Below the pieces are notes generated by a model that searched no databases, was not told the DNA's origin, and saw only the letters and a program-made list of their open reading frames with translations. A program made the translations under genes and the position numbers. DNA of 64,000 nt, taken from contig CALWXC010000013.1 in assembly GCA_944385415.1 (NCBI GenBank), positions 1 to 64,000 on the forward strand. Reading direction: 5' to 3'. Positions within the stretch are counted from its first letter, which is position 1. Every line of letters starts with the position of its first letter. Below, one piece after another: positions 1-7,644 of this stretch. Origin of the DNA: an uncultured Oscillospiraceae bacterium (GTDB lineage Bacteria > Bacillota > Clostridia > Oscillospirales > Oscillospiraceae).

Positions 1-94
1 TAAGTTGGCATCTTCCTTCTTTGCGTTTGTTCTGCTTGCTGCTATCTGGCTTTTGGCAAAATAGCACAATCATTTGGTGTTTTCAGATACGCTC
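1..94. other. Left-edge intergenic sequence
   Basis: There is no convincing gene here. The segment is less GC-rich than the neighbouring genes and leads directly into the first modular hairpin repeat. It is probably the 3' flank of a gene outside the window. Confidence 0.4.
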
Positions 95-355
95 TAAAAG
101 TTTTACTCGATTTTTTTCAAAAAAATCGCGGAGTCCAGAGGCAGAGCTTCTGGTCGCACCTCGCAAGGCGCGAAATACCCGCCCCGCGCACGGGGCGAAA
201 TACCCGCTGGCCGCAGCCAGCGAAACACCCGCCCGCCGCAGCGGGCGAAATCCCCAGTCGTCCCCAAGCGCCATCCGCAGATGGCGCAATCCCCGGCCAA
301 CGGCCAAGGCCGCCGGTGCCGCCCCCTGCGGGGATGGACACCGACGGCCTTTTTG
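95..355 (+). repeat. Modular hairpin repeat, copy 1 (short form)
   Basis: It begins with the tag AAAAGTTTTACTCGATTTTTT (from 97) and a self-complementary T-run/A-run. A CCAGAG/CTTCTGG hairpin follows, then tandem 25-bp units whose 16-bp stem-loops start at 156 (degenerate), 181, 206 and 231, so the spacing is exactly 25. The stems are GCCCCG, GCTGGC and GCCCGC, each with a CGCA loop and a GAAA(T/C)(A/C)CCC linker. The fixed 20-bp hairpin GCGCCATC-CGCA-GATGGCGC is at 268-287. A terminator-like hairpin ends the copy (GGCCG..CGGTG / CACCG..CGGCC, then TTTTTG). No protein-coding role is evident. Confidence 0.85.
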
Positions 356-367
356 TACCGCTTCTGA

Positions 368-1126
368 TTATTTCCAGTCTGTCAGTTTGATGGACCCGGT
401 GGTGCTTTCAGCCGCCACAGCAAGGCTGCCGTCACCCCAGACGGCACCGGGGACGCTCCGCTCATAGGAAAGACCGTGATACTCGTCCTTGACGCTGCTG
501 GTGGTGCTTTCGGCGGTCAGGGTGTAGCCCGGTACATCCTCCAGGGCCAGTTTGATGGACCCGGTGGTGCTCTCCAACCGGCATCGGGTAGTGGACCCAT
601 CGGCGGTGACCTTCACAGAGCCGGTGGTGGTCTCCACATCCAGCGATTGAAAGGGCTCATACACTTTGACGCTGCCGGTGGTACACTGGATAGTCAAGGT
701 GTTGCCGCCCACATAAACCCGGATGCCGCCGGAGATAGTGTCCAGCTGATAGTTCAACGCGGAATCTTCGGGTACTTCCAGGACCAGACGGCCGCCGGAC
801 AGGAAATTGCCTTTGGCGGTGGCGATGCAGAGGGTACTGCCCGTCTGCTCCCAGACCGGCGTCTCGGCAGGAAGCAGGCCGCCGGTGTAGTATTGTGCGA
901 CCACATCCGGCCCGGTTCCCGCTACGATTTCCACGGAACAGGTCCGACTCTCCACGGCAATGTCCGTCACATCAGAAAAAGACGCTTCCGCTGCCAGCTT
1001 GCCGTCTCCAATCAAAGACGCGGAGAATTTGCCGCCGGTCACAGCCACAACTGCCGCCGCCAACACGGTCACAAAGGAGAGAATCAGAACCACAAGACGA
1101 ATCCAAAGCAGAGTACGATTATTCAT
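368..1126 (-). CDS. DUF4097-family cell-envelope protein
   Basis: This 252-residue protein has one N-terminal membrane segment (about residues 8-30, LLWIRLVVLILSFVTVLAAA) and an extracytoplasmic region of beta-type repeats. The repeats carry the recurring TTGS(V/I)K motif, seen as TTGSVKV, TTGSIKL and TTSSVKD, which is typical of DUF4097 adhesin-like domains. Its molecular function is not established. It is the last gene of a padR-HAAS-DUF4097 operon: its ATG overlaps the end of the HAAS gene by 8 bp, and a GAGGTGG ribosome site lies inside that gene. The same trio recurs in Firmicutes, and I infer a PadR-controlled envelope-stress or sensing role. Confidence 0.8.
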   Translation of the reverse strand: MNNRTLLWIRLVVLILSFVTVLAAAVVAVTGGKFSASLIGDGKLAAEASFSDVTDIAVESRTCSVEIVAGTGPDVVAQYYTGGLLPAETPVWEQTGSTLCIATAKGNFLSGGRLVLEVPEDSALNYQLDTISGGIRVYVGGNTLTIQCTTGSVKVYEPFQSLDVETTTGSVKVTADGSTTRCRLESTTGSIKLALEDVPGYTLTAESTTSSVKDEYHGLSYERSVPGAVWGDGSLAVAAESTTGSIKLTDWK

Positions 1127-1778
1127 GCTGCCACCTCAATGCGATCACGGTGCGGATAATGGCCGACAGCAGACCCGCCAAAGGCCAGATGATCCAGGTG
1201 ATACCCCAGGCAGCGGTGAGAAAACTGGTAACCAGATAGACGGTGGTCACAACAATCCAGTACAGATTCATCACGGCCTTGACGGTCTGGCCGCCGGGAT
1301 GGCGCTGGGCTTCTTTCATCCAGCGGTCGTCCTGATCCTCCTCCCGATACTCCACCGGCGTGGACATTTCGGTGTAGATCAGCAGCGCCGTGGCGCCGGC
1401 CACCAGCACCAGCAGAATCACCACAGCCAGAATCTGCACGCCCTCCCAGGGGGCCAGAGCGCTGGCCACCACAATGGCCGCGCCCAAAATATAGGTGGCC
1501 ACAGCAATGGCCGTATTGCGGGCGCTGCGGCGGCGGTAGTATTGGGCTTCCTGCCGGAAATGCTCGTCGGGCATGACCTGGGCAATCAGCTCATCCAGAT
1601 CTCCCATGCTGGCCACCGTCAGACTGTAGGCTTCGCTGTCGCTTTTGCCCTCCCGCAGATAGTCCTCGTACCGCTCCCGCATGTTGCCCAGCAGCTCCTC
1701 TTTCAGCTCCAGGGCCTTTTTGGTACGGGGAACGCCTTCAAAAAGGCCCTGTACATAACGGTCGATTTTTTGACTCAT
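1119..1778 (-). CDS. HAAS/DUF1700-type membrane protein
   Basis: This 219-residue protein begins with a charged helical HAAS (DUF1700-like) region (about 1-75, ending SMGDLDELIAQVMPDE). About four hydrophobic segments follow, at roughly 90-110, 115-135, 165-185 and 190-210. Such proteins sit between a PadR repressor and a DUF4097 protein and are thought to be membrane partners of that module. Their biochemical activity is unknown. The start codon overlaps the padR stop by 4 bp (ATGA), which suggests translational coupling, and the 3' end overlaps the DUF4097 gene by 8 bp. Confidence 0.8.
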   Translation of the reverse strand: MSQKIDRYVQGLFEGVPRTKKALELKEELLGNMRERYEDYLREGKSDSEAYSLTVASMGDLDELIAQVMPDEHFRQEAQYYRRRSARNTAIAVATYILGAAIVVASALAPWEGVQILAVVILLVLVAGATALLIYTEMSTPVEYREEDQDDRWMKEAQRHPGGQTVKAVMNLYWIVVTTVYLVTSFLTAAWGITWIIWPLAGLLSAIIRTVIALRWQHE

Positions 1779-2113
1779 GGTTCCTCTTCTCCTTGCAGCA
1801 ATGTGTCGATGATGGTTTTAAAGGTCTGCCAGTCGGCGCAGTTTTCCCGGTACAACGCCCGCCCCAGCTCCGTGATGGCATAGTAGCGCCGCCGTGCGCC
1901 GGTGGTTTCATCGCCCCAATAGGAGCGGATGCAGCCGGCGCTTTCCAAACGGCGGAATGTGGTGTACAGCGTGGCCTCCTTCAATTCCAAAAGACCGCCG
2001 CTGGCCTGGGCCACCGCCTTGTTGAGCTCGTAGCCGTAGCTGTCATGGCGCAGCAGCTGGGCAAGAATGATGGTGTCCGTATACCCACGGATCATATCGG
2101 ACATGTTCAGCAT
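1775..2113 (-). CDS. PadR-family transcriptional regulator
   Basis: This 112-residue winged-helix protein shows the PadR core: ILAQLLRHDSYGYELNKAV, then ATLYTTFRRLESAGCI and the wing with ARRRYYAITELGR. PadR proteins usually repress their own operon and respond to small molecules or membrane stress. It is the first gene of the three-gene operon and is preceded by a TTGACA-N18-TATAGT promoter at 2134-2163. A GTGAGG ribosome site supports the ATG at 2113. The short C-terminus makes it subfamily 1-like. The effector is unknown. Confidence 0.9.
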   Translation of the reverse strand: MLNMSDMIRGYTDTIILAQLLRHDSYGYELNKAVAQASGGLLELKEATLYTTFRRLESAGCIRSYWGDETTGARRRYYAITELGRALYRENCADWQTFKTIIDTLLQGEEEP

Positions 2114-2133
2114 TTCCTCACCTCTCTGGTTTC

Positions 2134-2163
2134 ACTATACTACGGAGATACCTCATCTGTCAA
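2134..2163 (-). promoter_or_regulatory. Promoter of the padR operon
   Basis: On the minus strand, -35 TTGACA (2158-2163) and -10 TATAGT (2134-2139) are 18 bp apart. The spacer contains the near-palindrome GAGGTATCTC, a possible PadR autoregulatory site. Confidence 0.6.
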
Positions 2164-2196
2164 GGTATATTTTCAGCATTGGTAAATCATCAGATG

Positions 2197-2230
2197 ATAA
2201 AGAAAGCCCGCACCGATTTCCGGTGCGGGC
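2197..2230 (-). terminator. Terminator of murC
   Basis: A 10-bp stem (GCCCGCACCG / CGGTGCGGGC, 2206-2230) is followed on the minus strand by TTTCTTT. It lies just past the murC stop codon. Confidence 0.75.
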
Positions 2231-2240
2231 ATATGTACCG

Positions 2241-3611
2241 TTATTTCGTTTTCAGCAGCGCTTCTCCGGCCTTGAAGATATCACCGGCGCCGACGGTGAG
2301 AATCAGGTCGCCGGGCTGGGCCAGCTGCCGCAGCTGCTCCGTGACCTCCGGCAGCGTCTCACAGTAGATGGCGCCAGGGATCTGCGCCACCAGGTCAGCC
2401 GAGGAAATGCCGATGGTGTTTTGCTCCCGGGCGGCGTAGATTTCCGCCACCACGGCCACATCCACCCGCCGCAGCTCCCGGACGAAATCATCAAAGAGGG
2501 CATGGGTTCGGGTGTAGGTGTGGGGCTGGAAGGCGCAGAGAATCCGCTTGTAGCCCATGGTCTGGACGGCGGACAGCAAAGCGTGGAGCTCGCCGGGGTG
2601 GTGGGCGTAGTCGTCGTAGACGTCGGCCCCGTTGTACACGCCCTTTTTCTCCATGCGGCGGCCTGCACCGTGGAACGAGGCCAGGCCACGGGCCGCCGTT
2701 TCACTGTCGATGCCGCAGTGCCACGCCACGGCAATGGCCGCCAGGGCGTTGAGGGTGTTGTGACGGCCCACCACGCCTAAGTCAAAATGGCCGTAGGGGA
2801 CGCCATTGCAGAGAACGTCGAAGGCGTGCCAGTCGTCGCTGCAATTTACCGCCCGGACGGTGCAGGTTTCATTCAGACCGAAGGTGATGTGGTCGATGCC
2901 CGCCAGGGTTTCCAGGGTGTTGGCATCGTCGCCGGAGGCGATGACACAGCCTGTCTCCGGCACCAGCTGGGCAAAGGCCCGGAAGGATTTCTGAACGTCG
3001 GCCAAATCCTTGAAGAAATCCAGATGGTCGGCTTCCACGTTGAGAATCACGGCCACGGTGGGGAAAAAGTTCAAAAAGGAGTTGTAATACTCGCAGCTCT
3101 CCATGATAATCGTGCCGCCGCGGCCCACCCGGTGCCCGGCGTCCAGCAGGGGCAGACGGCCGCCAATCATGACGGTGGGGTCCTTTTGGGCTTCCATAAA
3201 GATGTGGGTCACCATGGAGGTGGTGGTAGTTTTGCCGTGGGTACCGGCGATGCAGATGGCTTCCCGGTAGGACTTCATGATGTGGCCCCAGGCCTGGGCC
3301 CGCTCAAAAATGGGAATGCCCAAAGCGCGGGCGGCGGCGATTTCCGGGTTGTCGTTGTGGACGGCGGCGGTGCGGATGATGGCTTCCGCGCCCTCGATAT
3401 TTTCGGCCCGGTGGCCGATGGCCACGGGGATGCCCTGAGCCAACAGGCTGTCGGTGGCGGGGGAGTTGCTCATATCGGAACCGGAGATGGCCACGCCCAT
3501 GTCGTGGAGCACCAGCCCCAGGGGACGCATGGACACGCCGCCGATGCCAATGAGGTGGACCCGGCGGCCGGGGCGGAGATATTCACCAATCAAAGCGGCA
3601 TTGGAAGGCAT
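2241..3611 (-). CDS. murC: UDP-N-acetylmuramate--L-alanine ligase
   Basis: This cytoplasmic Mur ligase adds the first L-alanine to UDP-MurNAc in peptidoglycan synthesis. The 456 residues match the usual MurC length. The N-terminal UDP-binding Rossmann motif is HLIGIGGVSM (19-28), the ATP loop is GTHGKTTT (123-130), the central domain has ESCEYYNSF and NVEADHLDFF, and the C-terminal domain carries YDDYAHHPGEL. The ATG follows a clear GGAGG site. It is a single gene with its own promoter and terminator, away from any division cluster. Confidence 0.97.
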   Translation of the reverse strand: MPSNAALIGEYLRPGRRVHLIGIGGVSMRPLGLVLHDMGVAISGSDMSNSPATDSLLAQGIPVAIGHRAENIEGAEAIIRTAAVHNDNPEIAAARALGIPIFERAQAWGHIMKSYREAICIAGTHGKTTTTSMVTHIFMEAQKDPTVMIGGRLPLLDAGHRVGRGGTIIMESCEYYNSFLNFFPTVAVILNVEADHLDFFKDLADVQKSFRAFAQLVPETGCVIASGDDANTLETLAGIDHITFGLNETCTVRAVNCSDDWHAFDVLCNGVPYGHFDLGVVGRHNTLNALAAIAVAWHCGIDSETAARGLASFHGAGRRMEKKGVYNGADVYDDYAHHPGELHALLSAVQTMGYKRILCAFQPHTYTRTHALFDDFVRELRRVDVAVVAEIYAAREQNTIGISSADLVAQIPGAIYCETLPEVTEQLRQLAQPGDLILTVGAGDIFKAGEALLKTK

Positions 3612-3737
3612 ACAAAACTTCCTCCTTCTATCAAATCAAAGGGAAACTCTGGGTAAAAGAATGGGATACCCAGTTCTCGTGTCAACAAATGCAGCGCTGC
3701 CGCGAAGCATTGCGGCTTGCAAAGACGTGCGCGACTC

Positions 3738-3766
3738 ATTATAATACGAAATGGCTTGTGTGACAA
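3738..3766 (-). promoter_or_regulatory. Promoter of murC
   Basis: On the minus strand, -35 TTGTCA (3761-3766) and -10 TATAAT (3738-3743) are 17 bp apart. The predicted leader to the murC ATG is about 120 nt, and I recognise no riboswitch in it. Confidence 0.7.
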
Positions 3767-3817
3767 GAAAAATTACTCGAATGACAGCATTTCTGTCCGG
3801 GAAAGGCGGGGAGCGGT

Positions 3818-4942
3818 ATGACGGCAAAAGAGGCGGCGGACAGCGTGCTGCGGCAGTTGGAAGCGGCGGGATATGAAGGCTGGGCCGTGGGCGGCTGCGT
3901 CCGGGACACGCTGCTGGGCCGGACGGTCCACGACTGGGATATGACCACATCGGCCACCCCCCAGCAGGTCCTTGCCCTCTTTTCCCATTGTGTCCCCACG
4001 GGCTTGCAGCACGGCACCGTCACAGTGCTGGAATCGGGCTATGCCTTTGAAGTGACCACCTACCGGGCCGAAACCGGCTATTCCGATGGCCGCCACCCCG
4101 ACGCCGTCTCCTTTGTGGGGACGCTGGCGGAGGATTTGGCCCGGCGGGATTTTACGGTCAACGCCATGGCGTTGGACGTCCGGGGCCGTCTGGTGGACCT
4201 CCACGGCGGCCGGGAAGACCTGAAAGATCGGCTGCTGCGCTGCGTGGGGGAGCCGGAACGGCGGTTCCGGGAGGATGCTCTGCGGATGCTGCGGGCCGTG
4301 CGGTTTTCGGCCCAACTGGGATTTACCATCGAAGCGGAAACCCGGCGGGCCATGGCAGCTTGTGCCGGCGGCTGCGCTGTCCTGTCGGCGGAGCGCATCC
4401 GGGACGAGGTGGAAAAAACCCTCCGGTCGCCGGAGCCATGCCGGACATTGGAACTGCTGGACTATGGCATGCTGCGGGCTGTTGGACTGGAGCCGGGGAC
4501 AGCCCGGCCCTGGCCATCGGTCACCATCGACAGCCCGGCCACGGCCTGGGCGGCCTTTGGACTGGCCGTACCGGACTTTGACCCCACTACCATGCGGCTG
4601 GACAAAAAGACGGGCCGTCTGGCGGTGGAAACGGCGTCCCTGTACGGGCCGGAACTGACCATGGACCGATTGAAGCGGGTGGTGGCGAACCACGGCTGGG
4701 ACGTGGGCCGGTGCCTTTGCACCCTGTATGGACAAGCGGCCCTGGCCGAGGAACTGGAACGGTCCGGCGACTGTGTGACGCTGGCCCAGCTGGCAATTAC
4801 GGGCCGGGACCTGCCGGTGACCGGCCCGGCGGTGGGGCGGCTGCTGCGGCAGCTGTTAAATCATGTGCTGGAGGTTCCGGCGGACAATGAACGGACGCGG
4901 CTGCTGGAGCTGGCCGCTATTTGGAAGGAGAACACCCTGTGA
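3818..4942 (+). CDS. cca: CCA tRNA nucleotidyltransferase
   Basis: This class II nucleotidyltransferase of the poly(A) polymerase/CCA-enzyme family completes or repairs the 3' CCA of tRNAs. It has 374 residues. The N-terminal head has GWAVGGCVRD (about 20-30) and the metal-binding DWDMTTSA pair (38-41). ARRDFTVNAMALD follows, then RFREDALRMLRAVRFSAQLGF of the neck. The C-terminal tail is shorter and more divergent than in the 400-450-residue family members, and no HD domain is visible. It overlaps the start region of the next gene, suggesting co-expression. Confidence 0.93.
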   Translation: MTAKEAADSVLRQLEAAGYEGWAVGGCVRDTLLGRTVHDWDMTTSATPQQVLALFSHCVPTGLQHGTVTVLESGYAFEVTTYRAETGYSDGRHPDAVSFVGTLAEDLARRDFTVNAMALDVRGRLVDLHGGREDLKDRLLRCVGEPERRFREDALRMLRAVRFSAQLGFTIEAETRRAMAACAGGCAVLSAERIRDEVEKTLRSPEPCRTLELLDYGMLRAVGLEPGTARPWPSVTIDSPATAWAAFGLAVPDFDPTTMRLDKKTGRLAVETASLYGPELTMDRLKRVVANHGWDVGRCLCTLYGQAALAEELERSGDCVTLAQLAITGRDLPVTGPAVGRLLRQLLNHVLEVPADNERTRLLELAAIWKENTL

Positions 4943-6039
4943 AACTGCGTCGTATTTTGTATGTGTTGGGCGGTCTGGTGGTGCTTTGCCTGCTGGTGGT
5001 GGGCGGCTACGCCCTCTATTTGCAGCTGCAATACAGCCGCATTCCGGACCATTTGGAGCTGAAAGTGGAAAATCCTCAGGAGGCGGTGCTGCAAACCGGC
5101 ACGACGTACAGCGCTGTCACCTGGAACATCGGATTCGGCGCCTATGACCACGACTTTTCCTTTTTTATGGACAAGGGTTTTATGGAGGACGGGACGCCGG
5201 TCCAGGGCAAGCAGTCCCGTGCCGGAAGCCTGGAGCGGGTGGAGGCCAACGTGGGCGGTGTGGAGGACACGCTGAGGGACCTGAACGCCGATTTCCTGTT
5301 GCTGCAGGAGGTGGACGAGGAAGCCACCCGCAGCTATCAAGTGAACCAGCGCCAATGGCTGACGGACGCGTTTCCCGACAAAAGCGCTGTCTATGCCTGT
5401 AATTTCCATACGGCCTATCTCTTTTACCCGGTCTACGAGCCCCACGGCATTGTCAATGCCGGATTGCTGACGCTGAGCGGTTATGCCATGGATGGAGCCG
5501 AGCGCCGCAGTTATCCGGTGGACCAGAGCTTTCCCACCAAGTTTTTCGATCTGGACCGGTGCTTTGCGGTCCAGCGGCTGCCGGTGGATGGGGGTAAGGA
5601 ACTGGTTTTGATCAACTCCCACATGTCGGCCTACGATGAGGGCGGCATCATCCGACAGGCACAGATGGAGCTGCTGTGTCAGGTTTTGGAGGAGGAGTAC
5701 CGCCAGGGCAACTATGTAATTGTGGGCGGTGACTATAACCATGTGCTGGGGGATACGCTAGGCATCTTCCCGTCCCAGCAGCAGGTCCCTCCCTGGGTCC
5801 AGACCTTCGACGAGACCATGCTGCCGGAGGGGATTTCGGTGGTGTATGCCGACAATGACCAGCAGGTTCCCACTTGCCGCAGCTGCGATTTGCCCTATAC
5901 CAAGGGCGTCAATTACACTTCGGTGCTGGACGGGTTCCTGATTTCCGATAATGTACAGGCCCGGGCCGTCAATGTGGATACGGATTTTGCCTATAGTGAC
6001 CATAACCCGGTGAAGTTGGAGTTTACGCTGCTGCCATAA
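4939..6039 (+). CDS. Endonuclease/exonuclease/phosphatase-family protein, membrane-anchored
   Basis: I chose the GTG at 4939 because AAGGAG sits 9 bp upstream, which gives 366 residues. An N-terminal membrane anchor (about 4-28, ILYVLGGLVVLCLLVVGGYAL) precedes an EEP fold: TWNIGFGAYD with the catalytic Asn, LLLQEVDE with the metal-binding Glu, NSHMSAYDEGG, VGGDYNHVLGD and YSDHNPVKLEF with the final His. Relatives cut nucleic acids or phosphoesters such as sphingomyelin or inositol phosphates, and the substrate cannot be told from sequence. The active site faces outward if the anchor is as predicted. The start overlaps the cca gene by 4 bp. Confidence 0.87.
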   Translation: MKLRRILYVLGGLVVLCLLVVGGYALYLQLQYSRIPDHLELKVENPQEAVLQTGTTYSAVTWNIGFGAYDHDFSFFMDKGFMEDGTPVQGKQSRAGSLERVEANVGGVEDTLRDLNADFLLLQEVDEEATRSYQVNQRQWLTDAFPDKSAVYACNFHTAYLFYPVYEPHGIVNAGLLTLSGYAMDGAERRSYPVDQSFPTKFFDLDRCFAVQRLPVDGGKELVLINSHMSAYDEGGIIRQAQMELLCQVLEEEYRQGNYVIVGGDYNHVLGDTLGIFPSQQQVPPWVQTFDETMLPEGISVVYADNDQQVPTCRSCDLPYTKGVNYTSVLDGFLISDNVQARAVNVDTDFAYSDHNPVKLEFTLLP

Positions 6040-6328
6040 TTTTACCAAAAGGGATTGTTGCAGAATGGCGGTAATGCGAAGTGCAGTATGGGGCTTGCAT
6101 TGTGTTTGTAGGGCGGGACCTATGTGTCCCGCCGTGCGGCAATTCCGGCGGTTACTGGACGGTACTGGGGCGAATCCGCATCCACATCCGTAGGGCGCGG
6201 CATCCCTGACGCGCCCATTGCACAATCAGTCCGGGGCCGTCAAGGATGCCGGCCCCTACGTTGTTGTTGGTCGATGGTGCATACCAGCGGCGGGACACGC
6301 AGGTCCCGCCCTACGAGATTAAACGGGG
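6040..6328. repeat. REP-like hairpin cluster A
   Basis: Four short GC-rich hairpins of about 27 bp occur here. Two read forward, GTAGGGCGGGAC..GTCCCGCC (6108-6134) and GTAGGGCGCG..CGCGCC (6190-6216). Two read inverted, GGGGCCG..CGGCCCCTAC (6233-6259) and GGCGGGAC..GTCCCGCCCTAC (6289-6314). Each starts (or ends, when inverted) with GTAGG. No gene is visible. Confidence 0.75.
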
Positions 6329-7567
6329 TTGCCTGCCGAACTTCCGGTAACTGCCGTACTGAGAGCAAGGGTGCGCTGCAATGAATTTTGCAGCACGCCC
6401 TTTAATTTGCAGTTCGTTCATGACTTTCTTAAGGTTGGCTTATGGCGGCTGCTCCAGGGCGCTGACGCCATGCTGCGGTTTATCTCCGACAATGACGGAC
6501 GGCTGCCGGACTATGCCCAGGTCCTCTCCGGGGACCAGCGGCCGGAACCGGCGGTCCACTACACGGAGGAGACGCCCTTTTTCACCCGGTTTTTTGTGGT
6601 GCACGGTGACGGTACGACGGTTACCGATGTGGAAATGGAGCGGATTGCCGCCGTATCCGAAACAGAGGCGGCGGACTTCTATGTGCAGGCGTTGCAGCAG
6701 GAGCGGGAATACGGGTTCTGCGGCGACTACCGCTACCGGGCCGTGGAAAACGGCGACGACACCACGGTGGTGTTTCTCAACTTTGAGCCGGACCGCCGTA
6801 CGGCCCTCAATACGCTGCTGATTTCCGCCACGGTGGCGGTGGTGGCCTATCTGGCCGTGTTTCTGTTGGTGTATCTTTTGTCCAAACGGGCCATCCGGCC
6901 CATGCTCCGCAGCGCTGAGCAGCAGAAACAATTTCTCACCGATGCGGGCCATGAGCTGAAAACGCCCCTGACCATCATTTCCACCAGTGCCGACGTGCTG
7001 GACGCGGAGCTGCCCAATAATGAATGGGTGGCCAGTATCCGCCGCCAGGCCGGACGCATGTCGGGGCTGATTGCCAACCTCATCACCCTGTCCCGGATGG
7101 AGGAGGAAACGCCGTTCCAAAACGATGCCTTTGTGCTGTCGGAGGCTGTGTGGGACGTGGCCGAGCAATACCGGGCCGTGGCGGAGACGCGGCAGCGGCG
7201 GCTGGTGTTGGAAATTGCCGACGGTGTGGAAATTCGGGGCGATGCCGCCGCCATTCAGCAGATGCTGTCGCTGCTGCTGGACAACGCCGTCCGGTACGCC
7301 GACGAGGGCACCACCATCGCCCTGCGGCTCTACGTCCTGCGGGACATCATTCTGGAGGTGGAAAACGGCTGTACCTTGCCGGAGGATCTGGACCCGGAAC
7401 GGCTGTTCGACCGGTTTTACCGGGTGGACACCACCCGCAGCCGCACCACCGGCGGCAGCGGCATCGGCCTGTCGGTGGCACGGGCCATTGTGGAGCACCA
7501 CGGCGGCACGCTGACGGCGGCACGCCATGGCCGGTCCATCTGTTTCCGCGCCCGGTTTCCACAGTAA
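6329..7567 (+). CDS. N-terminally truncated sensor histidine kinase, likely a gene remnant
   Basis: The C-terminal part is a normal HisKA/HATPase_c kinase. It has a membrane segment (LLISATVAVVAYLAVFLLVYLL), the H-box FLTDAGHELKTPLTI, the N-box LLLDNAVRYA, and the G-boxes ERLFDRFYRVD and GGSGIGLSVA. Kinases of this class normally begin with another membrane segment before the sensor domain. Here that is missing: the reading frame enters from repeat/terminator DNA at about 6405 and becomes kinase-like at GLWRLLQGADAMLRF. No response-regulator gene is adjacent. No good ribosome site supports the TTG at 6329 or the in-frame ATG at 6470. A deletion that removed the regulator and the kinase's 5' end would explain this. 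Confidence 0.75.
   Translation: MPAELPVTAVLRARVRCNEFCSTPFNLQFVHDFLKVGLWRLLQGADAMLRFISDNDGRLPDYAQVLSGDQRPEPAVHYTEETPFFTRFFVVHGDGTTVTDVEMERIAAVSETEAADFYVQALQQEREYGFCGDYRYRAVENGDDTTVVFLNFEPDRRTALNTLLISATVAVVAYLAVFLLVYLLSKRAIRPMLRSAEQQKQFLTDAGHELKTPLTIISTSADVLDAELPNNEWVASIRRQAGRMSGLIANLITLSRMEEETPFQNDAFVLSEAVWDVAEQYRAVAETRQRRLVLEIADGVEIRGDAAAIQQMLSLLLDNAVRYADEGTTIALRLYVLRDIILEVENGCTLPEDLDPERLFDRFYRVDTTRSRTTGGSGIGLSVARAIVEHHGGTLTAARHGRSICFRARFPQ
6369..6404 (+). terminator. Hairpin upstream of the truncated kinase, possible terminator
   Basis: GTGCGCTGCAA / TTGCAGCACGC form an imperfect stem followed by CCTTTAATTT. It resembles the terminator stem at 9580-9607 (GCGCGCTGCAA). It would end transcription coming from 4.9-6.0 kb just before the truncated kinase. 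Confidence 0.45.
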
Positions 7568-7583
7568 TCTTGCAAACTGCCAT

Positions 7584-7623
7584 CCCGTTGTCGTATACTG
7601 ATAGCGACAACGGGAATTTTTTT
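7584..7623 (+). terminator. Terminator after the kinase remnant
   Basis: A 10-bp stem (CCCGTTGTCG / CGACAACGGG) is followed by AATTTTTTT. Confidence 0.8.
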
Positions 7624-7644
7624 GTATTTCAGGAGGAATCGCCC

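Noticed and set aside
156..287. The regularly spaced palindromes looked like a small CRISPR array.
   Set aside because: The repeated part is a variable hairpin with a constant linker, and the 25-bp period has no unique spacers. No cas gene is present. Copies lie at many loci.
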